From Rhizobiales bacterium SYSU XM002 (GTDB lineage: Bacteria; Pseudomonadota; Alphaproteobacteria; Rhizobiales; Beijerinckiaceae), in NCBI GenBank assembly GCA_009846685.1, contig VWVY01000002.1:186001-250000 (forward strand): a stretch of DNA of 64,000 nt, given 5' to 3'. The translations under genes were made by a program, and so were the position numbers. Shown in pieces: positions 46,205 to 54,671 of this stretch. How positions within the stretch are numbered: the first letter of the stretch is position 1; the number at the start of each line of letters is the position of its first letter. The notes beneath the pieces were generated by a model. It was not told where the DNA came from, did no database searches, and worked only from the letters and a program-made list of their open reading frames with translations.

Positions 46205-46870
46205 TTAAACCCCGCCGAGGCCGGAGAGGTCCTGAACCACAACGACTGGGTCGAGTCCCGGATATTCCGGCGGCTGGCCCGTCCGGTTGCACCACACCGG
46301 GGTGAAGCCCATTGAGGCGGCACCGGCGACGTCCCAGCGGTTCGACGACACGAAGACTATTTCGTGCGCTGCCGGGCTGCCGACCGCCGCCCGCGCATGA
46401 TCGTAGACCGCCGGAACGGGCTTGAAGCGTTGAACCGCTTCAACCGTCACGACGTGGTCGAGCAGGGGCCGCAGGCCAGCTGCGCCAATCGCGGCATCGA
46501 CCATGCGTTGCGTGCCGTTGGTGAAGATCGCGGTGCCGTTGCGTGCGGCCTTCAGATCGGCGAGCGCAGGCGCGACATCGGCGAAGGCGTCGAGCGTGAG
46601 ATAGGCGTCGAGCAAGGCCTGTCGAAGCGGCGCATCGTTGACGCCATAGCGCGCGAAAGCGAAATCGAGCGCGCGTTCGGTCAGCACCTCGAAATTCACC
46701 GCCGCGCTCTGATCCATCATCGTCAATGTCCAGGTGTATTCGAGCTGCTTGGTGCGCCAGAGCTGCGAAATCGCATCCCGGTTTGCGCCCAAGGGCGCGC
46801 CGACCCGCGCGATGGCGGAGTGAACGTCGAACAGCGTGCCGTAGGCGTCGAACATAAAAATGCGCGGCAT
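46205..46870 (-). CDS. Haloacid dehalogenase, type II (HAD superfamily)
   Basis: A 221-residue enzyme of the L-2-haloacid dehalogenase group. The nucleophile is in FMFDAYGTLFDV, followed by IFTNGTQRMVDAA (motif II), RFKPVPAVY (Lys) and VSSNRWDVAGA, the dehalogenase-specific variant of motif IV. The cap has LEYTWTLTMMD. ATG 46870 begins the conserved protein; a longer open frame to 46990 is not used. A true haloacid substrate is not shown by context. Confidence 0.88.
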   Translation of the reverse strand: MPRIFMFDAYGTLFDVHSAIARVGAPLGANRDAISQLWRTKQLEYTWTLTMMDQSAAVNFEVLTERALDFAFARYGVNDAPLRQALLDAYLTLDAFADVAPALADLKAARNGTAIFTNGTQRMVDAAIGAAGLRPLLDHVVTVEAVQRFKPVPAVYDHARAAVGSPAAHEIVFVSSNRWDVAGAASMGFTPVWCNRTGQPPEYPGLDPVVVVQDLSGLGGV

Positions 46871-47006
46871 GGGCGTCTCCCGAACTCTTGTTTCGGCGGA
46901 GAGTAACGGGCAGAAAAATTTTCTGCCAGCACCCTCACGATCTATTGACCACCACGGGGAGACCCGGTCGAATGCCTCAAAATCCGGCATTCAAGGAGTA
47001 AAAATC

Positions 47007-47864
47007 ATGGCCTGGTCTGAAACCTGGACCTTCGTGAACGGCGAGTGGCAGGGCGGCAATCCGCCTCTTTTGGGGCCGCGCAGCCACGGCTTCTGGCAGG
47101 CGTCGAATGTGTTTGATGGCGGCCGCTATTTCGAGGGCGTCATGCCGGATATCGGGTCGCATGCCGCGCGGCTCGTGCGTTCGGCCGAGACGCTCGGGCT
47201 CAAATGTCCGGTGACGGCGGAGACCATCGTCGGGCTCGCCGAGGAAGGCGTGAAGAAATTCGCACCCGGAACCGCGATCTACGTCAAGCCGATGGTTTGG
47301 GGTGAGGGTGACAAGGGCTCGGCGATCCTCCCTGATCCCGACGACAGCCGCTTCCTGCTCTGCCTCTTCGCCGCACCGATGCCCGCGCCAGGTGGCTCGT
47401 CCTCGATCACGCTCTCGCCCTTCCGTCGCCCGACGGTGGAATGCATGCCGACGGATGCTAAGGCGGGGTGCCTGTACCCCAACAACGCGCGTGCTTTACG
47501 TGAAGCGCGCGGACGTGGTTTCGACAACGCGCTGGTGCGCGATTTCCTCGGCAATATCGCTGAGACAACGACCTCCAACATCTTCATGGCGAAGGATGGC
47601 GTCGTCTATACGCCCGTGCCGAACGGCTCGTTCCTCAACGGCGTGACGCGCCAGCGGGTGATCGGCCTCCTGCGGGCGACCGGCGCCACCGTCGTCGAGA
47701 AGAGCCTGACCTATGCGGACTTCGAGAACGCCGACGAAATCTTCCAGTCCGGCAATTACTCGAAGGTGCTGCCGATCACCCGGATCGACGGTCGCGATCT
47801 CCAGCCTGGTCCATTCTTCGCCAAGGCGCGGGAAGCCTACTGGGATTTCGCGCATTCGCGGTGA
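47007..47864 (+). CDS. ilvE: Branched-chain amino-acid aminotransferase (class IV)
   Basis: A 285-residue PLP aminotransferase of fold type IV. The PLP lysine lies in PTDAKAGCLYPNN. GPRSHGFWQASNVFDGGRYF opens the domain, and ETTTSNIFMAKDGVVYTP with GSFLNGVTRQRVI is the cofactor phosphate site. It probably moves amino groups between branched-chain amino acids and 2-oxoglutarate; a D-amino-acid or aminodeoxychorismate role is less likely. ATG 47007 follows AAGGAG. It ends at a terminator 150 bp on. Confidence 0.85.
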   Translation: MAWSETWTFVNGEWQGGNPPLLGPRSHGFWQASNVFDGGRYFEGVMPDIGSHAARLVRSAETLGLKCPVTAETIVGLAEEGVKKFAPGTAIYVKPMVWGEGDKGSAILPDPDDSRFLLCLFAAPMPAPGGSSSITLSPFRRPTVECMPTDAKAGCLYPNNARALREARGRGFDNALVRDFLGNIAETTTSNIFMAKDGVVYTPVPNGSFLNGVTRQRVIGLLRATGATVVEKSLTYADFENADEIFQSGNYSKVLPITRIDGRDLQPGPFFAKAREAYWDFAHSR

Positions 47865-48013
47865 AATTCTGTCTCAAATCCGGCAGGCTGCTCTTGCCCT
47901 GCGCTTACCGGTCCTTAATTGGCCTTGGTGTATGAACAGAACCGTGGACATCGGGCCATTCGCCCCCCGAATTGAATTCTCGGTGCCACCGAAGGTTCGA
48001 GACCCTTTGAAGG

Positions 48014-48044
48014 AAAGGCCGCGGTGAAACACCCGCGGCCTTTT
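48014..48044 (+). terminator. Intrinsic terminator after ilvE
   Basis: An 11-bp stem (AAAGGCCGCGG with CCGCGGCCTTT) closes an eight-base loop and ends in TTTT. It separates ilvE from the next gene. Confidence 0.85.
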
Positions 48045-48072
48045 CGTCGTTTTAGCTGAGAAAGCTCGCCCC

Positions 48073-49035
48073 ATGAAAACCCGCTTGACCGAGAAGCTCG
48101 CCATCGACCATCCGATTATCGCCGCGCCGATGGCAGGAACTTCCGGCGGTGCCCTGGCAGCAGCTGTCTCGAATGCCGGGGCGATGGGGCTGATCGGTGG
48201 CGGATACGGCCAGCGCGAATTCCTTGAAGCCGCGTTTCGCGATGCCGGCAACGCGCGCATCGGCTGCGGTTTCATCACCTGGTCGATGGCGAAGAACGAA
48301 GCGTTGCTCGATCTCGCGCTCTCGCACAGGCCGGCGGCGATGATGCTCTCATTCGGCGATCCGGCGCCCTTCGCCCGCAAGATCCGCGATGCCGGTGCCG
48401 TTTTCATTTGCCAGTGCCAGAACCTCGACCATGTGCGCACGGCGGTGGATTCCGGGGCGGAGATCATCGTCGCGCAAGGAACAGAGGGGGGCGGGCATGG
48501 TGCGACGCGCGGCACGATGAGCTTCGTGCCGGAAGTGGCGGATCATCTCGCGCGCAACGCGCCGGACGTGATCCCCGTCGCGGCAGGCGGAATCGCAGAT
48601 GGGCGAGGCCTGGCGGCGGCGCTGATGCTCGGCGCGGAAGGGGCATTGATCGGCACGCGCTTTTGGGCAGCGGCGGAATCGCTTGCCCCCAAGGGGCATC
48701 GTGAGGCGGGTGTTTCTGCCAGCGGTGACGACACGCTCCGCACGAATTCCATCGACGTGATCCGCCAGCTCGACTGGCCGCCAGGCTACACGATTCGTGT
48801 CGGCCGCAACGGCTTCACTGATCGCTGGCATGGCAAGGAAGAGGCGTTGCGTGGCGCGCTGGTTGTGGAAGTGCCGCGCTATCAGGCGGCGGTTGCGGCA
48901 GGCGATCCTGTCAATTCCGCACCAATCTTCGGCGAGGCCATCGGCATGGTGCATGCCATCGAGCCCGCAGGCGAGATCGTCCGCGCCATCGCGGAGGGTG
49001 CGGCGGCGGCCCTCGGCCGCCGCCGCAGGGGTTGA
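48073..49035 (+). CDS. Nitronate monooxygenase family flavoprotein (NPD/2-nitropropane dioxygenase)
   Basis: A 320-residue FMN-dependent TIM barrel. PIIAAPMAGTSGG opens the barrel. FMN contacts are seen in IIVAQGTEGGGHG, VIPVAAGGIADGRG and GAEGALIGTRFWA, the last two being the phosphate-binding loops. It oxidises alkyl nitronates to carbonyl and nitrite. The family also holds other FMN oxidoreductases, so the substrate is tentative. It is convergent with the DUF305 gene with one base between. Confidence 0.85.
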   Translation: MKTRLTEKLAIDHPIIAAPMAGTSGGALAAAVSNAGAMGLIGGGYGQREFLEAAFRDAGNARIGCGFITWSMAKNEALLDLALSHRPAAMMLSFGDPAPFARKIRDAGAVFICQCQNLDHVRTAVDSGAEIIVAQGTEGGGHGATRGTMSFVPEVADHLARNAPDVIPVAAGGIADGRGLAAALMLGAEGALIGTRFWAAAESLAPKGHREAGVSASGDDTLRTNSIDVIRQLDWPPGYTIRVGRNGFTDRWHGKEEALRGALVVEVPRYQAAVAAGDPVNSAPIFGEAIGMVHAIEPAGEIVRAIAEGAAAALGRRRRG

Positions 49036-49036
49036 G

Positions 49037-49393
49037 TTACTGGCCTTTCTTCTTCAGCCAGTCGCGCATGAAGGCGATTTCCTTCTCCTGCGCCTTGATG
49101 ATCTCCTCGGCGAGCTTCTTCGTCTCCGGATCCTTGCCGTGCTTGAGCACCACCCGAGCCATGTCGATCGCACCCTGATGGTGCGGAATCATCCCGCGAA
49201 TGAAATCGATGTCGGCGTTGCCCGAGAACTTGATGCTCATGTCCTTGTGCATGCGATCGTTCGCCGCCTGGAATTCGCGGGTGGATTCCGGAGCGTTCGC
49301 CGGTGCCGCTCCATGCGAGCCATGCGCGCTCTGGGCATGGGCAGCACTGAGGGAAAGCACGAGCGCAAGGCTCGCGAGGCCAAATTTATTCAT
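49037..49393 (-). CDS. DUF305 secreted protein, copper-linked
   Basis: A 118-residue exported protein with a signal peptide (MNKFGLASLALVLSLSAAHA). The mature part has the DUF305 core GMIPHHQGAIDMARVVLKHG and paired Met and His residues. Proteins of this family (e.g. CopM) bind copper in the periplasm. ATG 49393 has CAGGAGAAAATC before it. It lies 37 bp after a His-rich secreted protein on the same strand, so a small copper operon is likely. No copper sensor is adjacent. Confidence 0.85.
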   Translation of the reverse strand: MNKFGLASLALVLSLSAAHAQSAHGSHGAAPANAPESTREFQAANDRMHKDMSIKFSGNADIDFIRGMIPHHQGAIDMARVVLKHGKDPETKKLAEEIIKAQEKEIAFMRDWLKKKGQ

Positions 49394-49430
49394 GATTTTC
49401 TCCTGTGAATTCGATGAGGTAAGTCGAGGA

Positions 49431-49781
49431 TCAGGAGAAACGGCGCGGCGGCCGCTCGATACGGTCAGCGGCTCGGGGACTTGCGGCATTCGACGGTGGC
49501 GGCAGAAGGCGCTGGCCTTGCGGCCAATCCGGCTCGCGGAAAGTCGCGGGAACAGCCGCGAGCGTTACGCAAGCAACGGCGCAAAAATCGGGCATCGACG
49601 CAGGGTGATGCGCGGAATTCGGTGCATCATCCACCGGTTCGCCGTGATGAGTGTGATGGGCTGTGGCGAGCGTCTGGATCTTGCTTGCGCTACCGACCGC
49701 GTTCGGCCCGAAGAAACAGGCAGGAACGCCGAGGCCGGCGATCAGCAGCAACATCAAGGCAAGGGCGGGAATCCTGCGCAT
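49431..49781 (-). CDS. His-rich secreted or membrane small protein, likely copper-linked
   Basis: A 116-residue protein with an N-terminal hydrophobic segment (MRRIPALALMLLLIAGLGVP). A His cluster follows (TAHHTHHGE, AHHPASM), then MPDFCAVACVTLAAVP, and a C-terminal Pro/Arg-rich tail. The C-x3-C motif with His-rich flank is like DUF2946 proteins linked to copper. ATG 49781 is the first convincing start. The reading frame stays open for 1 kb upstream but only overlaps the convergent or antisense genes. It is probably translated with DUF305. Confidence 0.6.
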   Translation of the reverse strand: MRRIPALALMLLLIAGLGVPACFFGPNAVGSASKIQTLATAHHTHHGEPVDDAPNSAHHPASMPDFCAVACVTLAAVPATFREPDWPQGQRLLPPPSNAASPRAADRIERPPRRFS

Positions 49782-49921
49782 GGTGCAAGGGTGGCGCGCC
49801 AGCGTGGAAATTTCAAGGCAGGGTTGCCGCATCGGCGCTCCCGGTCTAGGAGCGCTTGCGACATGCTTCCGAACAGGAAATGGGTTACAACGACCCGGCT
49901 CATACAAGGATGATTCGACCG

Positions 49922-50227
49922 ATGAAGAATTCGCTTCTCGCGCTGCTCGCTGTCTCCGCCGGTCTTGCTCTCGCGCCAGCGCAGGCTTGGACGCCACCAT
50001 CCGTCGGCACGGCGTGCAAGGGGGTGCGCGGCGGCGGTCCTCAGGTCGAGCGCATTGCCGGGAACTACCTCGGCGGACGGCGGATCCGCGACGGCATTGT
50101 CGACCGCAAGTCGTTTCAGTCCTGTTTCCGGACGGTCGAGCACTGCGAAGGCTGGTTGGCCGAGAAGGCGCTACGTTATCCGCTCCAGCCCGGTTTCGCG
50201 ACCTGCACCCGCGTCGTCTTACGCTGA
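49922..50227 (+). CDS. Small secreted Cys-containing protein
   Basis: A 101-residue protein with a signal peptide (MKNSLLALLAVSAGLALAPAQA). The 79-residue mature part has four Cys (ACKG, QSCFR, EHCEG, ATCTR), so two disulfides are plausible. The Cys and Trp-rich pattern SFQSCFRTVEHCEGWL resembles small rhizobial exported proteins of unknown role. An in-frame ATG at 49910 is an alternative. It overlaps the end of the convergent murJ gene by nine bases. Confidence 0.6.
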   Translation: MKNSLLALLAVSAGLALAPAQAWTPPSVGTACKGVRGGGPQVERIAGNYLGGRRIRDGIVDRKSFQSCFRTVEHCEGWLAEKALRYPLQPGFATCTRVVLR

Positions 50228-51751
50228 GCGGCGCAGGTTCAGCGGCAACCGCAGCAGCAGAAATCCGAGCCACACCGCGCTGAAATAGAACACCGCGCCG
50301 ATCGCGCCGATGGCAACAAGGCGTGGCAGCGGGCCGAGAACACCATAGGCCCAGTTCGCAAGCATCATCACCGCGCCGAGCGCGAAGGCTGAAACGCCGA
50401 TAATCGCGGCTGCCTGCCAGAACGGACGATCCGGCGCGCATTTGCCCTGCCGATAGGCGAGCACGAACAGGATCGCGAGATTGAGGATCGCGCCGCAGGC
50501 CGTCGCGAGCGCCAACCCCGCCGCGCCGAGCGGCTGCCAGAGCAGCAGCTTGAGGCCGAGATTGAACGCGATGGCGGTCAGCGAAGCGTAGAGCGGGGTG
50601 CGCGTATCGCCGCGCGCATGGAAGCTTGCGACCACCGAACGGATCGCGACGATGGCGAATAGCCCGACAGAATAGGCCATCAACACATTGGCGGTTGAAC
50701 GCGTCGCGGCGGCATCGAAAGCTCCGCGCTGAAAAAAGGCCGCGACGATCAGGTCGGGCAGCAGCAGGAAGCCTGCAAGGAACGGCGCCGCAATCAGCCA
50801 TGAGAGGGTGATCGCCCGGTTCTGCTGGCGATGGGCGATATCGTCCTTACCCTCGGCGATCAGGCGGCTCATCTCTGGCAGCAGGACGGTGCCAGCTGCA
50901 ACCCCGATCACGCCGACAGGGAGCTGATAAAGCCGATCCGCGTAGTAGAGTGAGGAGGCGCCGCCCGAGGGGAGAAACGTCACGATGATCGTATCGGCGA
51001 GCATCGCGATCTGCACGCCGGCGGCGCCGATCACCGCCGGTCCGAACGCCTTGAAGAAGCGTTTCACCTCCGGATCGAGCGAGGGCAGGCGCAGTGGCGC
51101 GAGCAGGCCGGCGCGGCGCGCACCCCAGGCGAGCAGACCCGCCTCAAGGAACCCGGCGATCAACACGCCATAGGCGGCGGCGTGGGCGTAGGTCGCGAAC
51201 AGGCTGCCCGCGAGCAGGGCGGATATCATCGCGAAATTCAGCAGGACCGGCGCCGCTGCGCCCTCGAAGAAGCGCTTCTCGGCGTTGAGAACGCCGGACC
51301 AGAGCACGACCAGCGTGATCAGTGCGAGATAGGGAAAGGTGATGCGTGTGAGGTCGATCGCCAATGCCATCGCGTCCGGCCGGTCGGCAAAGCCGGGCGC
51401 GAGAAGGCGCACGAAGCCGGGCGTGAAGGCGAGCACCAGCGCGAGGAGCACGAGCTGGCTGCCGAGCACCATCCCGAGAATGCGCCCCTGAAAAAAATCG
51501 GAAGCCGCGGCGCCGGCACTCGTGCGGATTCGCGTGAAGGCGGGCACGAAGGCGGTGTTGAACGCGCCTTCCGCGAAAATCGCCCGGAAATGGTTTGGCA
51601 GGCGGAAGGCCACCGTGAAGGCATCCATCAGGAGCCCGACGCCGAGTGCATTCGCAAGGAGAATGTCGCGGAGGAAGCCGGTTGCGCGCGAAACCAGAGT
51701 CCAGAAGCCGACAGAGAAGAAGGCGCGCATCATGGCGGAAGGCTCCGCCAC
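50219..51751 (-). CDS. murJ: Lipid II flippase MurJ
   Basis: MurJ moves the peptidoglycan precursor lipid II across the inner membrane. The 510-residue protein is predicted to have 14 TM segments. GFWTLVSRATGFLRDILLA opens it, FNTAFVPAFTR is the family motif near residue 65, and RSVVASFHARGDTRTPLYAS lies near the late segments. ATG 51751 is followed by MMRAFF at codons 7-8, so a start at 51733 or 51730 is also possible. Seven bp separate it from the upstream GT2 gene. Confidence 0.92.
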   Translation of the reverse strand: MAEPSAMMRAFFSVGFWTLVSRATGFLRDILLANALGVGLLMDAFTVAFRLPNHFRAIFAEGAFNTAFVPAFTRIRTSAGAAASDFFQGRILGMVLGSQLVLLALVLAFTPGFVRLLAPGFADRPDAMALAIDLTRITFPYLALITLVVLWSGVLNAEKRFFEGAAAPVLLNFAMISALLAGSLFATYAHAAAYGVLIAGFLEAGLLAWGARRAGLLAPLRLPSLDPEVKRFFKAFGPAVIGAAGVQIAMLADTIIVTFLPSGGASSLYYADRLYQLPVGVIGVAAGTVLLPEMSRLIAEGKDDIAHRQQNRAITLSWLIAAPFLAGFLLLPDLIVAAFFQRGAFDAAATRSTANVLMAYSVGLFAIVAIRSVVASFHARGDTRTPLYASLTAIAFNLGLKLLLWQPLGAAGLALATACGAILNLAILFVLAYRQGKCAPDRPFWQAAAIIGVSAFALGAVMMLANWAYGVLGPLPRLVAIGAIGAVFYFSAVWLGFLLLRLPLNLRRSA

Positions 51752-51757
51752 GCGGTC

Positions 51758-52756
51758 TCAGGCATGCGGCGCGGCCTGCCGTGTCTCGCTCGCCGGAATG
51801 CCACCCGATTTCCTGCCCCCGATTTCGTCCGCCACGAGATAGAGCGGCCGTCGTTTCACTTCCGCGAAAATCCGCCCGACATATTCGCCGATCACGCCCA
51901 AGAACACGAGCTGGATGCCCGAGAAGAACATGACCGAGACGATGAGGGATGGAAAGCCTGGCACATCCGCGCCGAGAAACAACGTCCGGACCGCCATCGT
52001 GATGGCATAGGTGAAGGCAAAGATCGAGATGCCGAGCCCGATATAGGTCGCGAGCTTCAGCGGAAGCGTGGAAAAGGAGGAAAGCCCGTCAAAGGCGAAG
52101 CGGGTGAGTTGGCGGTAGCCCCATTTCGAGGTCCCGTGCAGGCGCTCCTGCACCTCGAACGGCACGCCGAGCGACTTGAAGCCGACCCAAGCATAAAGCC
52201 CCTTTGAGAACCGCGCCCGTTCTCCGAGACGGCGCAACGCATCGACCACCTTGCGATCCATCAGGCGATAATCGCCCGCGCCGGGGGGGAGGGGCGTTTC
52301 GCCAAACTTCGCGAAGAGATCGTAGAAAACCTGCGTCAGTCGTCGCCGGACCGGTCCGTCGGTCGAACGGTCGACGCGCTGGCCGTAGACCATATCGTAG
52401 CCCTCGCGCCATTTGGCCACGAAGGTGGCGATTGTTTCCGGTGGATGCTGAAGATCCGCATCGATCATCACCACGGCATGTCCGTGCGTGTGGTCGAGAC
52501 CGGCGGCGAGTGCGATCTCCTTGCCGAAATTGCGGCTGAATTGCACAGCCCTGATGCGCGGATCGGCAGCAGCGGCCCGGCGGATACGCTCGAAGGTATC
52601 GTCGCGCGAGCCGTCATCGACGAACACGATCTCGAAACTCGCAACCGTGCCTTCGAGGACGGGCACGAGTTTTGCGAGCAAAGCCTCGACGTTCTCGCCC
52701 TCGTTGAAGACCGGCACGACAACCGACAATTCGGGATGAAAATGATGCGAGGCCAT
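51758..52756 (-). CDS. Membrane glycosyltransferase family 2 (ArnC/DPM-like)
   Basis: A 332-residue GT-A glycosyltransferase with two C-terminal TM segments. The catalytic domain has VVPVFNEGENV, IVFVDDGSRDDT, VMIDADLQHPPE (DXD-like) and GDYRLMDRKVVDALR. TM segments lie around IGLGISIFAFTYAITM and LIVSVMFFSGIQLVFLGVIG. The class transfers a sugar to undecaprenyl phosphate, or to a lipid. Its neighbour is a divergent HpnK-like deacetylase, a pairing known from hopanoid and lipid-sugar loci. The substrate is unknown. Confidence 0.88.
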   Translation of the reverse strand: MASHHFHPELSVVVPVFNEGENVEALLAKLVPVLEGTVASFEIVFVDDGSRDDTFERIRRAAAADPRIRAVQFSRNFGKEIALAAGLDHTHGHAVVMIDADLQHPPETIATFVAKWREGYDMVYGQRVDRSTDGPVRRRLTQVFYDLFAKFGETPLPPGAGDYRLMDRKVVDALRRLGERARFSKGLYAWVGFKSLGVPFEVQERLHGTSKWGYRQLTRFAFDGLSSFSTLPLKLATYIGLGISIFAFTYAITMAVRTLFLGADVPGFPSLIVSVMFFSGIQLVFLGVIGEYVGRIFAEVKRRPLYLVADEIGGRKSGGIPASETRQAAPHA

Positions 52757-52894
52757 TCCTGAAACAAACTCTCGTGCGAAGGTCGATTGCTCTGGCGAAT
52801 TCTCTTGCGGCGAATGCTTGCCTTAATCCGTTGATGCGTTAAGCGCCAATTGCAACGGATTTCCAGCGTTTCGTCGCGATCTGCCATATTTACG

Positions 52895-53758
52895 ATGAAT
52901 GAGAGCCCAATGCCCGCGCTGCGCCCCTTCGTCCTCTGCGCCGACGATTACGGTATGACCCCGGCGGTTTCGCGCGGCATCCTCCGGCTGATCGAGGCCA
53001 GCCGCATCAGTGCGACCGGCGCGATGACCAACATGCCGGCGTGGAAAAGCGCGGCCCACGAGCTCTGGCCACATGACCAGAAGCTCGATTTCGGCGTTCA
53101 TCTCAATCTCACCTGTGGCAAGCCGCTCACCGGGATGAAGGCATTCGCGCCGGACGGCGAGTTCCCCCGACTGCCGGCGATCATCGCGCGCGGGCTGGCC
53201 GGAGCGTTGCCACTTCACGAGATCGAGGCGGAGTTTTCCGCCCAGTTGACCGAGTTTGAGGACAGAGTTGGCCGGATACCGGATTTTATTGACGGCCACC
53301 AGCACGTCCACGCCATGCCGGGGGTACGCCGCGCACTCGCCGCCGTGCTCTCGCGACGCTATCCCGGCGCCAAGCCCTATCTCCGCGACGCAGCTGATCG
53401 CCTCTCCGCGATCCGGGCGCGCAAGGTCCAGTCGCGCAAGGCGATGATCGTTGCTGGCCTCGCGCGGCCTTTCGCCCGTCACATCGCCACGCTCGGGTTC
53501 CGCCTCAACGTGGGTTTTTCGGGCTATTCGGCCTTCGATCCGCGCGAGGATTACGCTGCCGCCTTTCCGACATACCTCGTCGAGCCCGGCGCCAAGCCAC
53601 TGGTGATGTGTCACCCCGGCGAGATCGACGACGAGCTTCGCCGGCTCGATCCGGCGGTCGAGAGTCGTCCGCAGGAGATCGCCTATTTCCTGTCGAATGC
53701 GTTCGCCGATGCCTGCGATCGGGCGGGAATGGCACCTGCCCGCTTTTCCGCCCTCTGA
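52895..53758 (+). CDS. ChbG/HpnK-family carbohydrate deacetylase
   Basis: A 287-residue protein of the YdjC/ChbG/HpnK deacetylase group, which removes acetyl groups from sugars, including glycosylated hopanoids for HpnK. Metal ligands are likely in LCADDYGMTPAV (Asp), DFGVHLNLTCGKP (His) and FIDGHQHVHAMP (His). A late MCHPGEIDDELRR closes the site. Start ATG 52895 or 52910 cannot be told apart. It diverges from the GT2 gene and is followed closely by a DUF486 membrane protein. No hopanoid core genes are seen. Confidence 0.82.
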   Translation: MNESPMPALRPFVLCADDYGMTPAVSRGILRLIEASRISATGAMTNMPAWKSAAHELWPHDQKLDFGVHLNLTCGKPLTGMKAFAPDGEFPRLPAIIARGLAGALPLHEIEAEFSAQLTEFEDRVGRIPDFIDGHQHVHAMPGVRRALAAVLSRRYPGAKPYLRDAADRLSAIRARKVQSRKAMIVAGLARPFARHIATLGFRLNVGFSGYSAFDPREDYAAAFPTYLVEPGAKPLVMCHPGEIDDELRRLDPAVESRPQEIAYFLSNAFADACDRAGMAPARFSAL

Positions 53759-53776
53759 GCCTGCCGGAGCCCTTCC

Positions 53777-54136
53777 ATGTCGGTCACCTCGCTCACGCCC
53801 GCCCACTTCTGGCCGGTTGCGCTTCTTCTCGCTTCGAATCTTTTCATGACGCTCGCCTGGTATGGGCACCTGAAGTTCAAGGGCACGGCACTGCCGCTGG
53901 TGATCGTCGCGAGCTGGGGCATCGCCTTTATCGAATATTGCCTTGCCGTGCCGGCGAACCGCATCGGCCACGAGGTCTATTCGGCGGCGCAGTTGAAGAC
54001 CATGCAGGAGGTCATCACGCTTATGGTCTTCGCCGGCTTTTCGGTCTTCTACCTCGGCGAGAAGATCACGACGAACCACCTGATCGGCTTCTCGCTGATC
54101 TGCACCGGTGCCTGGTTCGTTTTTCAGGGTAAATGA
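53777..54136 (+). CDS. DUF486 (DMT-family) small membrane protein
   Basis: A 119-residue protein with four TM segments, of the DUF486 (drug/metabolite transporter-like) family. FMTLAWYGHLKFK, VASWGIAFIEYCLAVPANRIGH split over TM2-3, and LMVFAGFSVFYLGEK then ICTGAWFVFQGK close the chain, as in relatives. The role is unknown. It lies 18 bp after the deacetylase gene on the same strand, and membrane export of its product cannot be ruled in or out. Confidence 0.85.
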   Translation: MSVTSLTPAHFWPVALLLASNLFMTLAWYGHLKFKGTALPLVIVASWGIAFIEYCLAVPANRIGHEVYSAAQLKTMQEVITLMVFAGFSVFYLGEKITTNHLIGFSLICTGAWFVFQGK

Positions 54137-54241
54137 GGGCGAAGACCGCCCAAATCAGAAACCGATACGAAAGCGCTACCCTATCCGGCTTGACCGGTGC
54201 GGAAGGCTTGGCGATAAGCGAAGAGGAACAAGGAGGCGACG

Positions 54242-54463
54242 ATGCCGGACAAATACAACCGCCCGAAAGAAATCATCGATTACTGCCTGAAGCCGCTCGG
54301 GCTTGACCGCTCGGCGGATGCGACCGAGGAGGTCTATCGTCGCTTCGAGCACGTCATCAAGACCTACCAGTCGCAGATCCTGCGCGCCAAGCAGCCTGTC
54401 GATGTCGATTTCTCGCAGATGCGCACGCTGACCATCAACGAAGACGCACACGGACACGACTGA
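54242..54463 (+). CDS. Small conserved-looking protein (73 aa)
   Basis: A 73-residue soluble protein I cannot name. It reads as one helical domain (EVYRRFEHVIKTYQSQILRAK). The C-terminus is acidic and His-rich (NEDAHGHD). It has a good ribosome site (AGGAGGCGACG) directly before ATG 54242 and its own terminator at 54487-54532. Both support it as a real gene. No partner is visible. Confidence 0.7.
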   Translation: MPDKYNRPKEIIDYCLKPLGLDRSADATEEVYRRFEHVIKTYQSQILRAKQPVDVDFSQMRTLTINEDAHGHD

Positions 54464-54486
54464 ATTTCGCCGAATTTCGGTTCTCG

Positions 54487-54532
54487 AAGGCCTGTCGCCG
54501 GTTTTGATACCTGCGGCAGGCCTTTGTTTTTT
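54487..54532 (+). terminator. Intrinsic terminator after the 73-aa gene
   Basis: A 12-bp stem (AAGGCCTGTCGC with GCGGCAGGCCTT, one G-T pair) is followed by TGTTTTTTC. The loop is 14 bases. Confidence 0.8.
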
Positions 54533-54583
54533 CGCCGCGAATTCCGCTTTCCGGAATGGTTCAAAACTGGAGGATCCTGCAGA

Positions 54584-54598
54584 TTAGAATTGTTATAA
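54584..54598. promoter_or_regulatory. Possible Irr/ICE box upstream of FTR1
   Basis: TTAGAATTGTTATAA differs by one base from the rhizobial iron-control element TTAGAA-N3-TTCTAA. It lies 74-88 bp before the FTR1 start, in an AT-rich stretch. Iron control through Irr would fit an iron permease. Other AT-rich promoter DNA could give this by chance. Confidence 0.35.
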
Positions 54599-54671
54599 GT
54601 TATTGAAATATCATTGATTTTCTCTTTTTCATCCGGTAATCCCTTGCCATCAATCGCAAGGAACTCGACCC

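Noticed and set aside
47925-48012. A tRNA-like stretch with GGTTCGAGACC
   Set aside because: The T-arm look-alike has no matching acceptor, D-arm or anticodon stem at the right spacing.
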